A stretch of 64,000 nt of DNA. Origin: Zea mays. Taxonomy: Eukaryota; Streptophyta; Magnoliopsida; Poales; Poaceae. The notes below the pieces were generated by a model. That model was not told the DNA's origin. It searched no databases and saw only the letters and a program-made list of their open reading frames with translations. Made by a program: the position numbers and the translations under genes. Within the stretch, counting starts at the first letter, position 1. Each line of letters starts with the position of its first letter. Of this stretch, positions 1 to 9,969 are shown piece after piece. Where the stretch lies: the NCBI RefSeq assembly GCF_902167145.1, contig NC_050100.1, positions 188,411,439-188,475,438 on the forward strand. The letters run 5' to 3'.

Positions 1-15
1 CCCCTGCGCTTGCAG

Positions 16-534
16 CTACTGAAGAGACAGGAGCGAAGAGTTAACAGGAGATGAATGCCCCTGACCGTTATGAGCGTTTCGTCGTGCCAGAGGGCACCAA
101 GAAGTGAGCCATTCACCATACTTGCCCTACTGTCTACCTGCATGCAATCGTTGACTCAATTGATTTTCGTTGTTCATGACTCTGGGAAGTGAGACGTATG
201 TTTCAAGCAACGCCTACAATTCTCTTGTTGATATTAAAAACAGTTCTGCGAGTTATGTTAAGTGAATCTTTTGGCATTGAGCTATGGAACTGTGACACTT
301 CTCTTGTTTCTGATCATTTCACGCTTGTGCAATCCTTTTAATTTTATGGACCCACCTGAGGCCTTCTATCGCACTTGCTCATTTTGTGATTAGTTGTAGG
401 TTATGGTTGTGCTCCTGATGAACTGATGATAATTATCAATGCAGAGTGTCCTATGAGAGGGATACAAAGATTGTGAATGCTGCATCATTCACTGTCGAAC
501 GCGAGGATCACACTGTAGGCAATATCCTCCGCAT
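16..534 (+). pseudogene. NRPB11: RPB11-like 5' fragment, copy A (first two coding exons only)
   Basis: The first coding exon follows an acceptor CAG at 13-15. Its ATG is at 51 and it ends at 103 before GTGAGC. The second coding exon is 445-534, followed by GTAAGT. Together they encode residues 1-48 of an RPB11-type RNA polymerase II subunit, starting [18 protein letters not shown] and including the EREDHTVGN motif typical of the family. RPB11 pairs with RPB3 to form the alpha-like assembly platform of Pol II. The gene stops about 40 nt into the next intron, near position 576, where unrelated sequence begins, so the remaining three coding exons are absent. It keeps the ancestral-looking residues at sites where the other copies differ. 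The 5' UTR exon and promoter would lie upstream of the window. Confidence 0.88.
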
Positions 535-575
535 GTAAGTACAATTTAATTTCTTTTCTTTAACGCTTCCCATCT

Positions 576-980
576 TTCGTAGTCTTTGTATCCGTCACAG
601 GAGGAAGGACGCACATGCCCTTGCATGGCGAATACAAAGACTACGAAGCAATGGTTTCCAGCAGCATGCACATTCAGATGTGCATCCTCTCGCAGAGGAG
701 ATGTGCATCCGCATGGTCGACCGCACATTTTGAGCGACGACATCCGTGACCTACTGAAAGCGTGAATAGTGCATCGTTATGCGAGAGTCGATATGCATAT
801 TGTTGGACACAACCTAATACCCATGTGGTAATGCGTACGGCGATGAGCAACAACATCCATCTAACGCAAGACAACAACAACAACAACGTAAGCTACAGTG
901 CAAGACAATGTATCTTGAGCACAGCAGCTTACTCGTCTCCATCCACCCTGTAAACAGTGTAAGCTACAGTGCAAGACAAA
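576..980. other. Junction segment between truncated copy A and the 3' flank of copy L
   Basis: This stretch is not gene sequence. It holds a 14-bp inverted repeat (cgtagtctttgtat near 578-591 and atacaaagactacg near 633-646) that could form a stem. It also has a CAA microsatellite at 871-887 and a direct repeat of about 20 bp (gtaagctacagtgcaagaca) at 888 and 959. The same segment is present in reverse at about 33697-34099 with one fewer CAA unit. It therefore formed before the large inverted duplication. Small ORFs here are not supported as genes. Confidence 0.7.
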
Positions 981-1733
981 AAATTTATAGATCTTCTAGT
1001 CGTAGCCTTAGGGGCGTGATTTTTTTAATCTATTAAGCATGAACGCATGTAATACTTATCAAATTCTATCACCCCGTCTAGTTATTATTATAATAATAGT
1101 AATTTAGGCAAAAATCAACTAAGGTAATATAATTTTATGCGAAATATATTTATATATTATTGTTAGCAATATATGAGAAATATTTATATGCTACATTTTT
1201 ACTACAGAGAAATGACACGAAGAGCGTCTAATAAGTTGCTGAGTAGAAACATATTCTGCTGCTATACAAAATCATTTACTATCATCTATCCCATAAATTT
1301 GAGATAGACTTATATTTAAACTTTGAAAAGTGACGGAATATCAAATTCCAAGCCAAATAGAATACTTTATTAAGTAAATTTTAATTCCTTCAAAATAAAT
1401 AGATCCATACGACCCATAGCTAAATTGCTAAGTTCATGGAGTAGAACCTATTTCAGCCCAGACAAAAGGGTCGAAATGGACCGTTATATATTTTATGTTG
1501 AAGACAGGCATGCATGTAATTATCTAGTTGCGGACAATCTGAGGATGTCAATGTAAAACTCCATTGGTGTGTTTGCAATAATACGATATTGACACAAGCA
1601 TGACGGTAAACCGACAGTAAGCAACCTCAGTTCAGGGATCAGACATTCACAATCCTTGGGCGTTCGTTTCATTGTTGACTCGCCTAGGATAAAACTAACA
1701 CGGGAAGTTTATCTCCCACACCATTCCATTCAT
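981..1733 (-). other. 3' flank and 3' UTR region of RPB11 copy L
   Basis: AT-rich sequence downstream of the copy L stop codon, read on the minus strand. It mirrors 32943-33696 closely. No ORF or RNA gene is recognised. A polyadenylation site presumably lies close to 1734 but none stands out. Confidence 0.55.
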
Positions 1734-2853
1734 CTAGAACCCCTGCTTCATCCTGTCCTCGTACCTGTTCTTCTCATCCTGAAAACAAAATGCTCAGAAT
1801 GTCACTCATAAGTACCATGCATGCCGTACATGTCATCAAGAGATGGATGTTCAGGGTCGAAAATGAATATGAATTGGAGGATGGTCCAATACAGTAATTT
1901 CTAGGGAGAAGAACACCTGACCCAAAGTAAACAACTAAAGGCAAACAATTAAAAGGCAAAACTCCGGCGATGCCAGGTAATCAGCAAGATATGGTACAGA
2001 GATCTAGTCTAGTTATCCCCTAGTAACAACTAGCAAATTACCTAACTAACAGGACAATCACCACTCTGTTAATGCATATTCAATTTGAACGTCATTCAGA
2101 TTTTTATATTATGTTCCAAGGTACAAAGGCTGTTGTCACTTAGCTGAAGATGCAGAAAATTAGAACTAATAAATCGAGACACCACTCTATGGTCTACTCT
2201 CCGTAGTGTTTCAAATGTAATCATGTTACTGTCAGATGGTACAACACCAATAGGCAAATGTGCACGCCTAGGATACTGGAGACATTTCAAGCATCTATCT
2301 ATACTGGGGGTGGGGGTAGGGTAAGGTTCATCGAAAATAAATAACAATACTCTATAATTTTCCCAAATATCTCATGTCAAGCTACAGCCAAATACCATGA
2401 ATTATTCGACATCCAAATTAATTACTCTCAACACACGAGTTTTTTTAAAATAAAGCACCCCCCTCAAGCACAATACACAAACTCACACCGACTTGTTCTC
2501 CATCATGAATCAGTGCAAACTAAATTTACCTCACGTAGCACTATACTATGGCAGAATGTCATGCCATGCAACCAGGAAGAATAAACTATTCCCTCCTTGC
2601 CTTTATGATCAGCACATAGGAGAGGGACACTGAGACTGAGAGAGACCAAGGCTGGCTAATCACTCATGTTTATCTGCAGCTAGCGACGATGCAAAACATT
2701 AATTTCACGCCAGAAATCATTTCTTTCCCCTGTACAGCACAACACTCTTGCATGGAGAACCACTGGAACAATAGAAGAACACTAACGTAAATCAGTAAGG
2801 GAACTTGCATTGGAGCTGGAACCCAAGTGGCCAATGCCACATTTACGCTGATA

Positions 2854-2934
2854 AGGCTCCGTCCATGACAAAATGATGATCACTTGGTATAGATTTTTTC
2901 CCCTGGTATGATTATCAAAAGGGGACGGAGGGAG
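2854..2934. mobile_element. Stowaway-like MITE remnant in an intron of copy L
   Basis: One end reads GACGGAGGGAG next to TA and the other CTCCGTCC near a TA, over about 81 bp. This matches the CTCCCTCCGTC termini and TA target of Stowaway (Tc1/mariner-derived) MITEs in grasses. The mirror copy lies at 31741-31822, so the insertion predates the inverted duplication. Confidence 0.65.
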
Positions 2935-4331
2935 TAATGCCAAAATTTCCTGAATGAAATTTAAGAAGTTTTTTTTCTAGTGTACCAAAGAATAACTTGA
3001 CAACTAGCATGCAAATAGCATAGGAACACGTGGACGTACCGGAAAGTGGAAAACATCAATTTACCATTTAGATTTTTGCGAGACGTTGCTTAAGTGCTTT
3101 GTTTTAGAATCTAAGGTTGGTTGCATTCAAAAAAGAAGGTAAGATTGGCACTTAACAACACTGATTCTGTGGCAAATGCATCATGAACAGAAAAAATTAA
3201 CATGCCCAGGCCTTTGGTGCTTGCTACTTCAGAGTTCAAACATCTTTTTAAAGCAAGAATAAAAGAACTATCCTTTGAACATGTCTGTACTAGCAAACAA
3301 TGCCGTTACTTTTTTTTTCTTGAAAACGCAGAAGAGCTGTTTTCTTTGTATTAACAAGAAAAAAGCAGACACTTCCCCTCCCAACAAATCTGTCAAAATT
3401 ACTGCCACATTCATGTCAAATCAAGCACTTTTTCCTACAGAAACAATACTTTATACAAAACATTCTTAAATACATTACACCCATAGAACCACACAGTCTG
3501 CCTTGCTATGTACCACTGGTTAATGCTAACTAAAACTTTTCGTTGTTTAGCGATACAAAATTGCACAAAGAAATGCCATGCAACCTAAAAAAAGACAAGA
3601 GTCGAAACTAACATTTACAAAGAGAGATCCCAAAGAACTTTTCCTAGTAGGACTAAAGTAGCGAGATACTTCTTGGAAATAAAAAGAGATTCAAATGAAC
3701 TTAAGGGTATCAGTTTGACGGGAGAGTGAATATGCAAATTTTGCCAAAGGCATTCCTGTGTTGAACATCTAGTAGTTCATCAAGTAGTCCATAGTTCACA
3801 TCTTTGTATCATAAAGTAGAAAAGGTTCAATGATGGTCTGTTGGTGTCTGTAGCAGCATTGTCAAATGGACAAAATGAGGTAGGAATATAGTCACAAATT
3901 CAAGGTATGAAGTCATGTATAGAGCCAACTCCTTAATTTGATACAATTAGCACAAATTTGAGGTATGTGATTATGTATAAAATCTAATTCTTGATTGATG
4001 CAATCAACACATGTAAAATTCAATTGCATGGCCAACATTACAGTCGTAGTTAAATAAAAATGGAAGAAAAACAAGTTAAACTATTCCTCCTCATTTTGTT
4101 CTCACTGGTCCATGGCATAAAGGTGCATTTGCTGAAAATTGTAACTAGCAATTAGAGTAAATATCAGAAAGACCTCTAACCTCAAAAGCTTGCTTAAGGT
4201 ACTCAAGCTCTTTGTCTAGATCATTGATAGCCTGGGTGTAGGCCTGCGTCGGGGAGGACTGGCTCGTTGTGTGGATTTGTCGTACACAAATAAATAACTA
4301 ATTAACTGGGGAACTAGCTCAATGAATCAGT

Positions 4332-5705
4332 TGTAGGAAACGGGTGACGCCTAAGAGGGGGGGGGGTGAATTAGGACTTCTAAAACTTTCGCTAAACTAG
4401 GCCACAATTAAATCCCTAGAGCAAAACCTATGCAAATAGTCAAACTAGAATGTGCAAACTAGGTTTTGTCTAAGTGTTGCTATCTCTACCGCAAAGGCTA
4501 AGTTTCAATCTATACCAAGTAAGAATGAATACAAGATTGAAACTTAAATGCTTAATGTAAATGCGGAATGTAACAGCTAAGTAGAGAAGCAAACTCTCGT
4601 GGATGACGCCGGTATTTTTACCGAGGTATCCGGAACCGCGCAAGGTTCCGACTAATCCTCGTTGGTGCCCCTACGCAAAGGGAAGCCCACGCGAGGGCCA
4701 AGCACCTCGGTCGGGTAACTCCGTAGAGAGCCGCGGGCCTTCTCCACGCGCAAGTGGTGCTCCGCTTCCGGCTCCTCTCGGACGCTCTCCGCCGTCTCCA
4801 CTATCGAGCTTCCGGCCGAAACGCCGCGGGCCTCATTCCCTCCGGTACACGGTGGCGGCCGTGACACAAACGCGGTTGTCACGGTCTCGCAAGACTCTCG
4901 CCCCACTCGGTACAATTACAACGGCTCGCGCAAGAGCCGAGGGGTTGTGAGGTTTATCTAACTCACTCAACAATCTAGGGATCACCTAGAGCAAGCGCTA
5001 AAGCGGTCTAACTAACCTAAGCACTTCGCAAAGCACCTACGCTAATCACCGAGTGATTCTATTAAGCACTTGGGTGTTGGAGCTCTTGGAAATGTGCACT
5101 ATGTGCCTTGGTATGTTGCTTGGGATCTCACACTTGAGAATGGTCGGTTGGGGTGGTATTTATAGAGTCCAAACCCCAAACTAGCCGTTGGACAGAAAGC
5201 AGCAGCTTTCTGTCGTCGGGTGCACCGGACAGTCCGGTGCACCACCGGACATGTACTGTGCACTGTCCGGTGCACGCCACGTCAGCCGACCGTTGGCGGC
5301 TGTAGCAGTCGACCGTTGGATCCGACCGTTGCGGTCTGTCCGGTGCACACCGGACAGTCCGGTGCTACAGCCCGAGAGCGCCTGTCTTCGGCCTCTCTGC
5401 GCACTCTGTCCGGTGTCACACCGGACAGCAGTGTCCGGTGTGCCACAGAGCGCTGGCTGACAGCCCTTTTCTTGGACTTCTTTGTTGATTCCTTCGGGCT
5501 TCTTTTGCTCTTGAGTCTTGGACTTCTCTGCATCTTTTTATGTCTTCTTTTGAGGTGTTGCATCCTCATTGCCTAGGTCCAATCCTCATCGCATCCTGTG
5601 AACTACAAACACAAACACTAGAGAGCTTATTAGTTCACAGATTGCGTTGTTCATCAAACACCAAAACTCAATTAGCCAAATGGCCCGGGGTCCATTTTCC
5701 TTACA
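4332..5705 (-). repeat. S1 3' LTR (left copy)
   Basis: 1,374 bp, with TGTAGG at its left edge and TTACA at its right edge on the plus strand. It carries a run of ten G at about 4357-4366 near its terminus and several CACCGGACAGTCCGGTG-type palindromes at about 5220-5440. Open frames of 60-120 codons inside are repeat-derived, not genes. Confidence 0.85.
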
Positions 5706-5949
5706 ATCTCCCCCTTTTTGGTGATTGATGACAACACAACCAAAGCAAGCAAATAATACAAGTATTTGAATGAAAATGTGCAATCTACTTGCTAGGATGC
5801 ATGTTTGTCCCTACAATGTGATATTATGGACTTAAGCCTCCCCCTAACTCCATAATTCACTTACTTCCTGATTTAGGACCAAATAACCAAAACCACTTGA
5901 AAAATCATTTGTAGATATAAAATTTTAAATTGGTGGTGTTTGGTGTTTG
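5706..5949 (-). other. S1 3' internal tail next to its LTR
   Basis: Short non-coding remainder of S1 between its PPT (5706-5719) and the S2 insertion. It contains two further minus-strand GGGGGAG-like tracts and ends with the TSD GTTTG at 5945-5949. Confidence 0.6.
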
Positions 5950-7257
5950 TGAAAGGGAATTAGGCTTACACCTAGTCCCAAATTAATTTTGGTGGTTGAA
6001 TTGCCCAACACAAATCTTTGGACTAACTAGTTTGTTCTAGCGTATAAGTTATACAGGTGTCAAAGGTTCACAACAAGCCAATTAAAAAGACCAAAGTTGG
6101 ATTCAAAATGAAGAGCTAAAGGCTGCCTGGGAGCCTCCCTGGTCTGGCGCACCGGACTGTCCGGTGGCGCACCGGACAGTGTCCGGTGCACCAGGGGGCT
6201 CGCGCTGAACTCGCCAGCCTCGGGATTTTCCAGGAGCCGCCACGCTAAAAATCACCGGACTGTCCGGTGTACACCGGACAGTGTCCGGTGCGCCAAAGGA
6301 GGCGCGGCTCTGGAACTCGCCAGCCTCGGGTTTTTACGAAGGCTGCTCCGCTATAATTCACCGGACATGTCCGGTGTGCACCGGACTGTCCGGTGCATCC
6401 ACGGAGCAACGGCTAGTCGGCGCCAACGGCTCTCTGCCGCGCATTTAATGCGCGCTCTGCGCGCACAGATGGCAGGCGTGCCCATACTGGCACACCGGAC
6501 AGCAAACAGTAGACCGGACATCCAGGCGGACCCACATGTCAGAAGTTCCAACGGTCAGAATCCAACGGCAGTGATGACGTGGCAGGGGCACCGGACTGTC
6601 CGGTGTGCACCGGACTATCCGGTGCGCCATCGAGCAGACAACCTCCCCAACGGCCACATTTGGTGGTTGGGGCTATAAATACCCCAACCACCCCACCATT
6701 CATTGCATCCAAGTTTTCCACTTCCCAACTACTACAAGAGCTCTAGCATTCAATTCTAGACACACCAAATAGATCAAATCCTCTCCAAATTCCACACAAC
6801 GCCATAGTGATTAGAGAGAGTGATTTGCTTGTGTTCTTTCGAGCTCTTGCGCTTGGATTGCTTTCTTTCTTCTTGATTCTTCCATTATGATCAAGCACAC
6901 TTGTAATTGAAGCAAGAGACACCAATTGTGTGGTGGTCCTTGCGGGGAGGTTTTGCTCCCGGTTGATTTGAGAAGAGAAAGCTCACTCGATCCGAGGGAT
7001 CGTTTGAGAGAGGGAAGGGTTGAAAGAGACCCGGCCTTTGTGGCCTCCTCAACGGGGAGTAGGTTTGCAAGAACCGAACCTCGGTAAAACAAATCCACGT
7101 GTCTCACTCTTCATTTGTTTGCGATTTGTTTCCCACCCTCTCTCGCGGACTCGATTTTATATTTCTAACGCTAACCCGGCTTGTAGTTGTGTTTATATTT
7201 GTAAATTTCAGTTTCGCCCTATTCACCCCCCCTCTAGGCGACTATCAATTGGTATCA
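5950..7257 (+). repeat. S2 5' LTR with promoter
   Basis: 1,308 bp. Clustered CACCGGACTGTCCGGTG-type palindromes lie at about 6150-6630. A TATAAATA box at 6674-6681 follows this block and is the likely promoter. The LTR ends in a C-run followed by CTCTAGGCGACTATCA. Confidence 0.88.
6674..6681 (+). promoter_or_regulatory. TATA box of the S2 LTR promoter
   Basis: TATAAATA sits directly downstream of the palindromic repeat block and before the transcribed R-U5 part of the LTR. The equivalent sequence occurs in the 3' LTR near 22275. Transcription should start about 30 nt downstream. Confidence 0.7.
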
Positions 7258-7259
7258 GA

Positions 7260-7271
7260 GCCCGGTGCTTC
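7260..7271 (+). other. S2 primer binding site
   Basis: TGGTATCAGAGC lies two bases after the 5' LTR. It matches the complement of the 3' end of plant initiator methionine tRNA, the usual copia primer. Confidence 0.8.
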
Positions 7272-7295
7272 ATTAGAGCCTAACCGCTCGAAGTG

Positions 7296-9956
7296 ATGTC
7301 GGGAGATCACGCCAAGAAGGAGATGGAGACCGGCGAAAAGCCCACTACAAGCCACGGGAGCACTTCATCGGAAGAGTCCCGCATCAAGAGGAAGGAGAAG
7401 AAGAAGATCTCCTCCAACAAAGGGAAGGAGAAGAAATCTTCTTCTCACAAGCCGCACCGGAGTGGGGACAAGAAGAAAAGGATGAGGAAGGTGGTCTACT
7501 ACGAGACCGATTCTTCATCACCATCCACCTCCGGCTCCGACGCGGCATCCGTCACTTCTAAGCGCCAAGAGCGCAAGAAGTATAGTAAGATCCCCCTACG
7601 CTACCCTCGCATTTCCAAACATACACCTTTACTTTCCGTCCCATTAGGCAAACCACCAACTTTTGATGGTGAAGATTACGCTAGGTGGAGCGATTTAATG
7701 CGATTTCATCTAACCTCGCTCCACAAAGGTATATGGGATGTTGTTGAGTTTGGTGCACAGGTACCGTCCGTAGGGGATGAAGACTACGATGAGGATGAGG
7801 TGGCCCAAATCGAGCACTTCAACTCTCAAGCTACAACGATACTCCTCGCCTCACTAAGTAGAGAGGAGTATAACAAAGTACAAGGGTTGAAGAGTGCCAA
7901 GGAGGTTTGGGATGTGCTCAAAACCGCGCACGAGGGAGACGAGCTCACCAAGATCACCAAGCGGGAAACGATCGAGGGGGAGCTCGGTCGGTTCCGGCTT
8001 CGCAAAGGGGAGGAGCCACAACACATGTACAACCGGCTCAAGACCTTGGTAAATCAAGTGCGCAACCTCGGGAGCGTAAAATGGGATGACCACGAGGTGG
8101 TTAAGGTTATTCTAAGATCTCTTATTTTCCTTAAGCCCACTCAAGTTCAATTAATTCGTGGTAATCCTAGATATACTAAAATGACCCCCGAGGAAGTTAT
8201 CGGGCATTTTGTTAGTTTTGAGTGCATGATTGAAGGCTCAAGGAAGATCAACGAGCTTGATGATTCCACCACATCCGAAGCTCATCCCGGCGCATTCAAG
8301 GCAACGGAAGAAAAGAAGGAGGAGTCTACACCAAGTAGACAACCAATCGACGCCTCCAAGCTTGACAATGAGGAGATGGCGCTCGTCATCAAGAGCTTCC
8401 GCCAAATCCTCAAACAACGGAGGGGGAAAGATTACAAGTCCCGCTCCAAGAAGGTTTGCTACAAATGTGGTAAGCCCGGTCATTTTATTGCTAAATGTCC
8501 TATATCAAGTGACAGTGACCGAGGCGACGACAAGAAGGGGAGAAGAAAGGAGAAGAAGAGGTACTACAAGAAGAAGGGCGGCGATGCCCATGTTTGTCGA
8601 GAGTGGGACTCCGACGAAAGCTCTAGCGACTCCTCCGACGACGAGGACGCCGCCAACATCACCGTCACCAAGGGACTCCTCTTCCCCAACGTCGGCCACA
8701 AGTGCCTCATGGCCAAGGACGGCAAAAAGAAGGTAAAATCAAAATCATCCACTAAATATGAGTCTTCTAGTGATGATAATGCTAGTGATGAGGAGGATAA
8801 CTTGCGCTCTCTTTTTGCCAACCTCAACATGCAACAAAAAGAAAAACTTAATGAATTGATTAGTGCCATCCATGAAAAGGATGATCTCTTGGACACCCAA
8901 GAGGACTTCCTAATCAAGGAAAATAAAAAGCATGTTAAGGTTAAAAATGCTTATGCTCTAGAAGTAGAAAAATGTGAGAAACTTTCTAGTGAGCTAAGCT
9001 CTTGCCATGAGATAATAGACAACCTTAGAAGTGAAAATGCTAATTTGATAGCTAAGGTTGATTCTCATATTAGTATTGCTTCAACTTCCAATCCTAGAGA
9101 TGATAATGTTGATTTGCTTGCTAGGATTGAAGAATTGAACATCTCTCTTGCTAGCCTTAGAGTAGAAAATGAAAATTTAATTGCTAAGGCTAAAGATTTT
9201 GATGTTTGCAAAGTTACAATTTCCGATCTTAGAGATAAAAATGATATTCTTCATGCTAAGATTGTTGAACTTAATTCTTGCAAACCATCTACATCTTCCA
9301 TTGAGCATGTCACTATTTGTACTAGATGTAGAGATATTGATGTTAATGCTATTCATGATCATATGGCTTTAATTAAACAACAAAATGATCATATAGCAAA
9401 ACTAGATGCTAAAATTGCCGAGCATAACTTAAAAAATGAGAAATTTAAATTTGCTCGTAGCATGCTCTATAATGGGAGACGCCCTGGCATTAAGGATGGC
9501 ATTGGCTTCCAAAGGGGAGACAATGTCAAAATTAGTGCCCCTCCTAAAAGGTTGTCCAATTTTGTTAAGGGCAAGGCTCCCATGCCTCAGGATAACGAGG
9601 GGTACATTTTATACCCTGCCGGTTATCCTGAGAGCAAAATTAGAAAAATTCATTCTAGGAAGTCTCACTCTGGCCCTAATCATGCTTTCATGTATAAGGG
9701 TGAGACATCTAGCTCTAGGCAACCAACCCGTGCTAAGTTGCCTAGAAAGAAAACTCAAATTGCATCAAATGAGCATGACATTTCATTTAAAACTTTTGAT
9801 GCATCTTATGTTTTAACTAACAAATCCGGCAAGGTAGTTGCCAAATATGTTGGGGGCAAGCACAAGGGGTCAAAGACTTGTGTTTGGGTACCCAAAGTTC
9901 TTGTGTCTAATGCCAAAGGACCCAAAACCATTTGGGTACCTAAAGTCAAGAACTAA
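7296..9956 (+). CDS. gag: S2 Gag (nucleocapsid-like, with zinc knuckle and long coiled coil)
   Basis: An open frame of 886 codons starting at the ATG at 7296. A GTG one codon earlier is not needed. The N-terminal 100 residues are Ser/Lys-rich and basic. A copia gag domain follows at about residues 110-320 (ARWSDLMRFHL, EVWDVLKTAHEG, MYNRLKTLVNQV). A CCHC zinc knuckle (CYKCGKPGHFIAKCP) is near residue 388. An acidic Ser/Asp-rich stretch comes next, then a long coiled coil from about 505 to 715 with repeated heptad-like leucines. The C terminus ends in repeated KxxWVPK motifs. Gag packages the genomic RNA into virus-like particles in the cytoplasm. Stop TAA at 9954-9956 is followed 11 nt later by the pol frame, which lies in a different frame. 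Confidence 0.9.
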   Translation: MSGDHAKKEMETGEKPTTSHGSTSSEESRIKRKEKKKISSNKGKEKKSSSHKPHRSGDKKKRMRKVVYYETDSSSPSTSGSDAASVTSKRQERKKYSKIPLRYPRISKHTPLLSVPLGKPPTFDGEDYARWSDLMRFHLTSLHKGIWDVVEFGAQVPSVGDEDYDEDEVAQIEHFNSQATTILLASLSREEYNKVQGLKSAKEVWDVLKTAHEGDELTKITKRETIEGELGRFRLRKGEEPQHMYNRLKTLVNQVRNLGSVKWDDHEVVKVILRSLIFLKPTQVQLIRGNPRYTKMTPEEVIGHFVSFECMIEGSRKINELDDSTTSEAHPGAFKATEEKKEESTPSRQPIDASKLDNEEMALVIKSFRQILKQRRGKDYKSRSKKVCYKCGKPGHFIAKCPISSDSDRGDDKKGRRKEKKRYYKKKGGDAHVCREWDSDESSSDSSDDEDAANITVTKGLLFPNVGHKCLMAKDGKKKVKSKSSTKYESSSDDNASDEEDNLRSLFANLNMQQKEKLNELISAIHEKDDLLDTQEDFLIKENKKHVKVKNAYALEVEKCEKLSSELSSCHEIIDNLRSENANLIAKVDSHISIASTSNPRDDNVDLLARIEELNISLASLRVENENLIAKAKDFDVCKVTISDLRDKNDILHAKIVELNSCKPSTSSIEHVTICTRCRDIDVNAIHDHMALIKQQNDHIAKLDAKIAEHNLKNEKFKFARSMLYNGRRPGIKDGIGFQRGDNVKISAPPKRLSNFVKGKAPMPQDNEGYILYPAGYPESKIRKIHSRKSHSGPNHAFMYKGETSSSRQPTRAKLPRKKTQIASNEHDISFKTFDASYVLTNKSGKVVAKYVGGKHKGSKTCVWVPKVLVSNAKGPKTIWVPKVKN

Positions 9957-9969
9957 AATTGTTTTGTAG

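Noticed and set aside
546..953. Three small ORFs in the junction segment as peptides
   Set aside because: Overlapping on both strands across inverted and direct repeats; no conserved start context or homology that I recognise.
4603..4950. 115- and 87-codon ORFs in the S1 LTR (also 26548-26895)
   Set aside because: Overlapping frames on both strands of GC-rich LTR sequence, repeated in both LTRs; no domain.
5220..5440. Regularly repeated short palindromes looking like a CRISPR array
   Set aside because: Repeats are 17-bp LTR palindromes with irregular spacing, in a plant retrotransposon; no cas genes.
7260..7271. tRNA gene at the PBS
   Set aside because: Only 12 bases complementary to a tRNA 3' end; no cloverleaf nearby.
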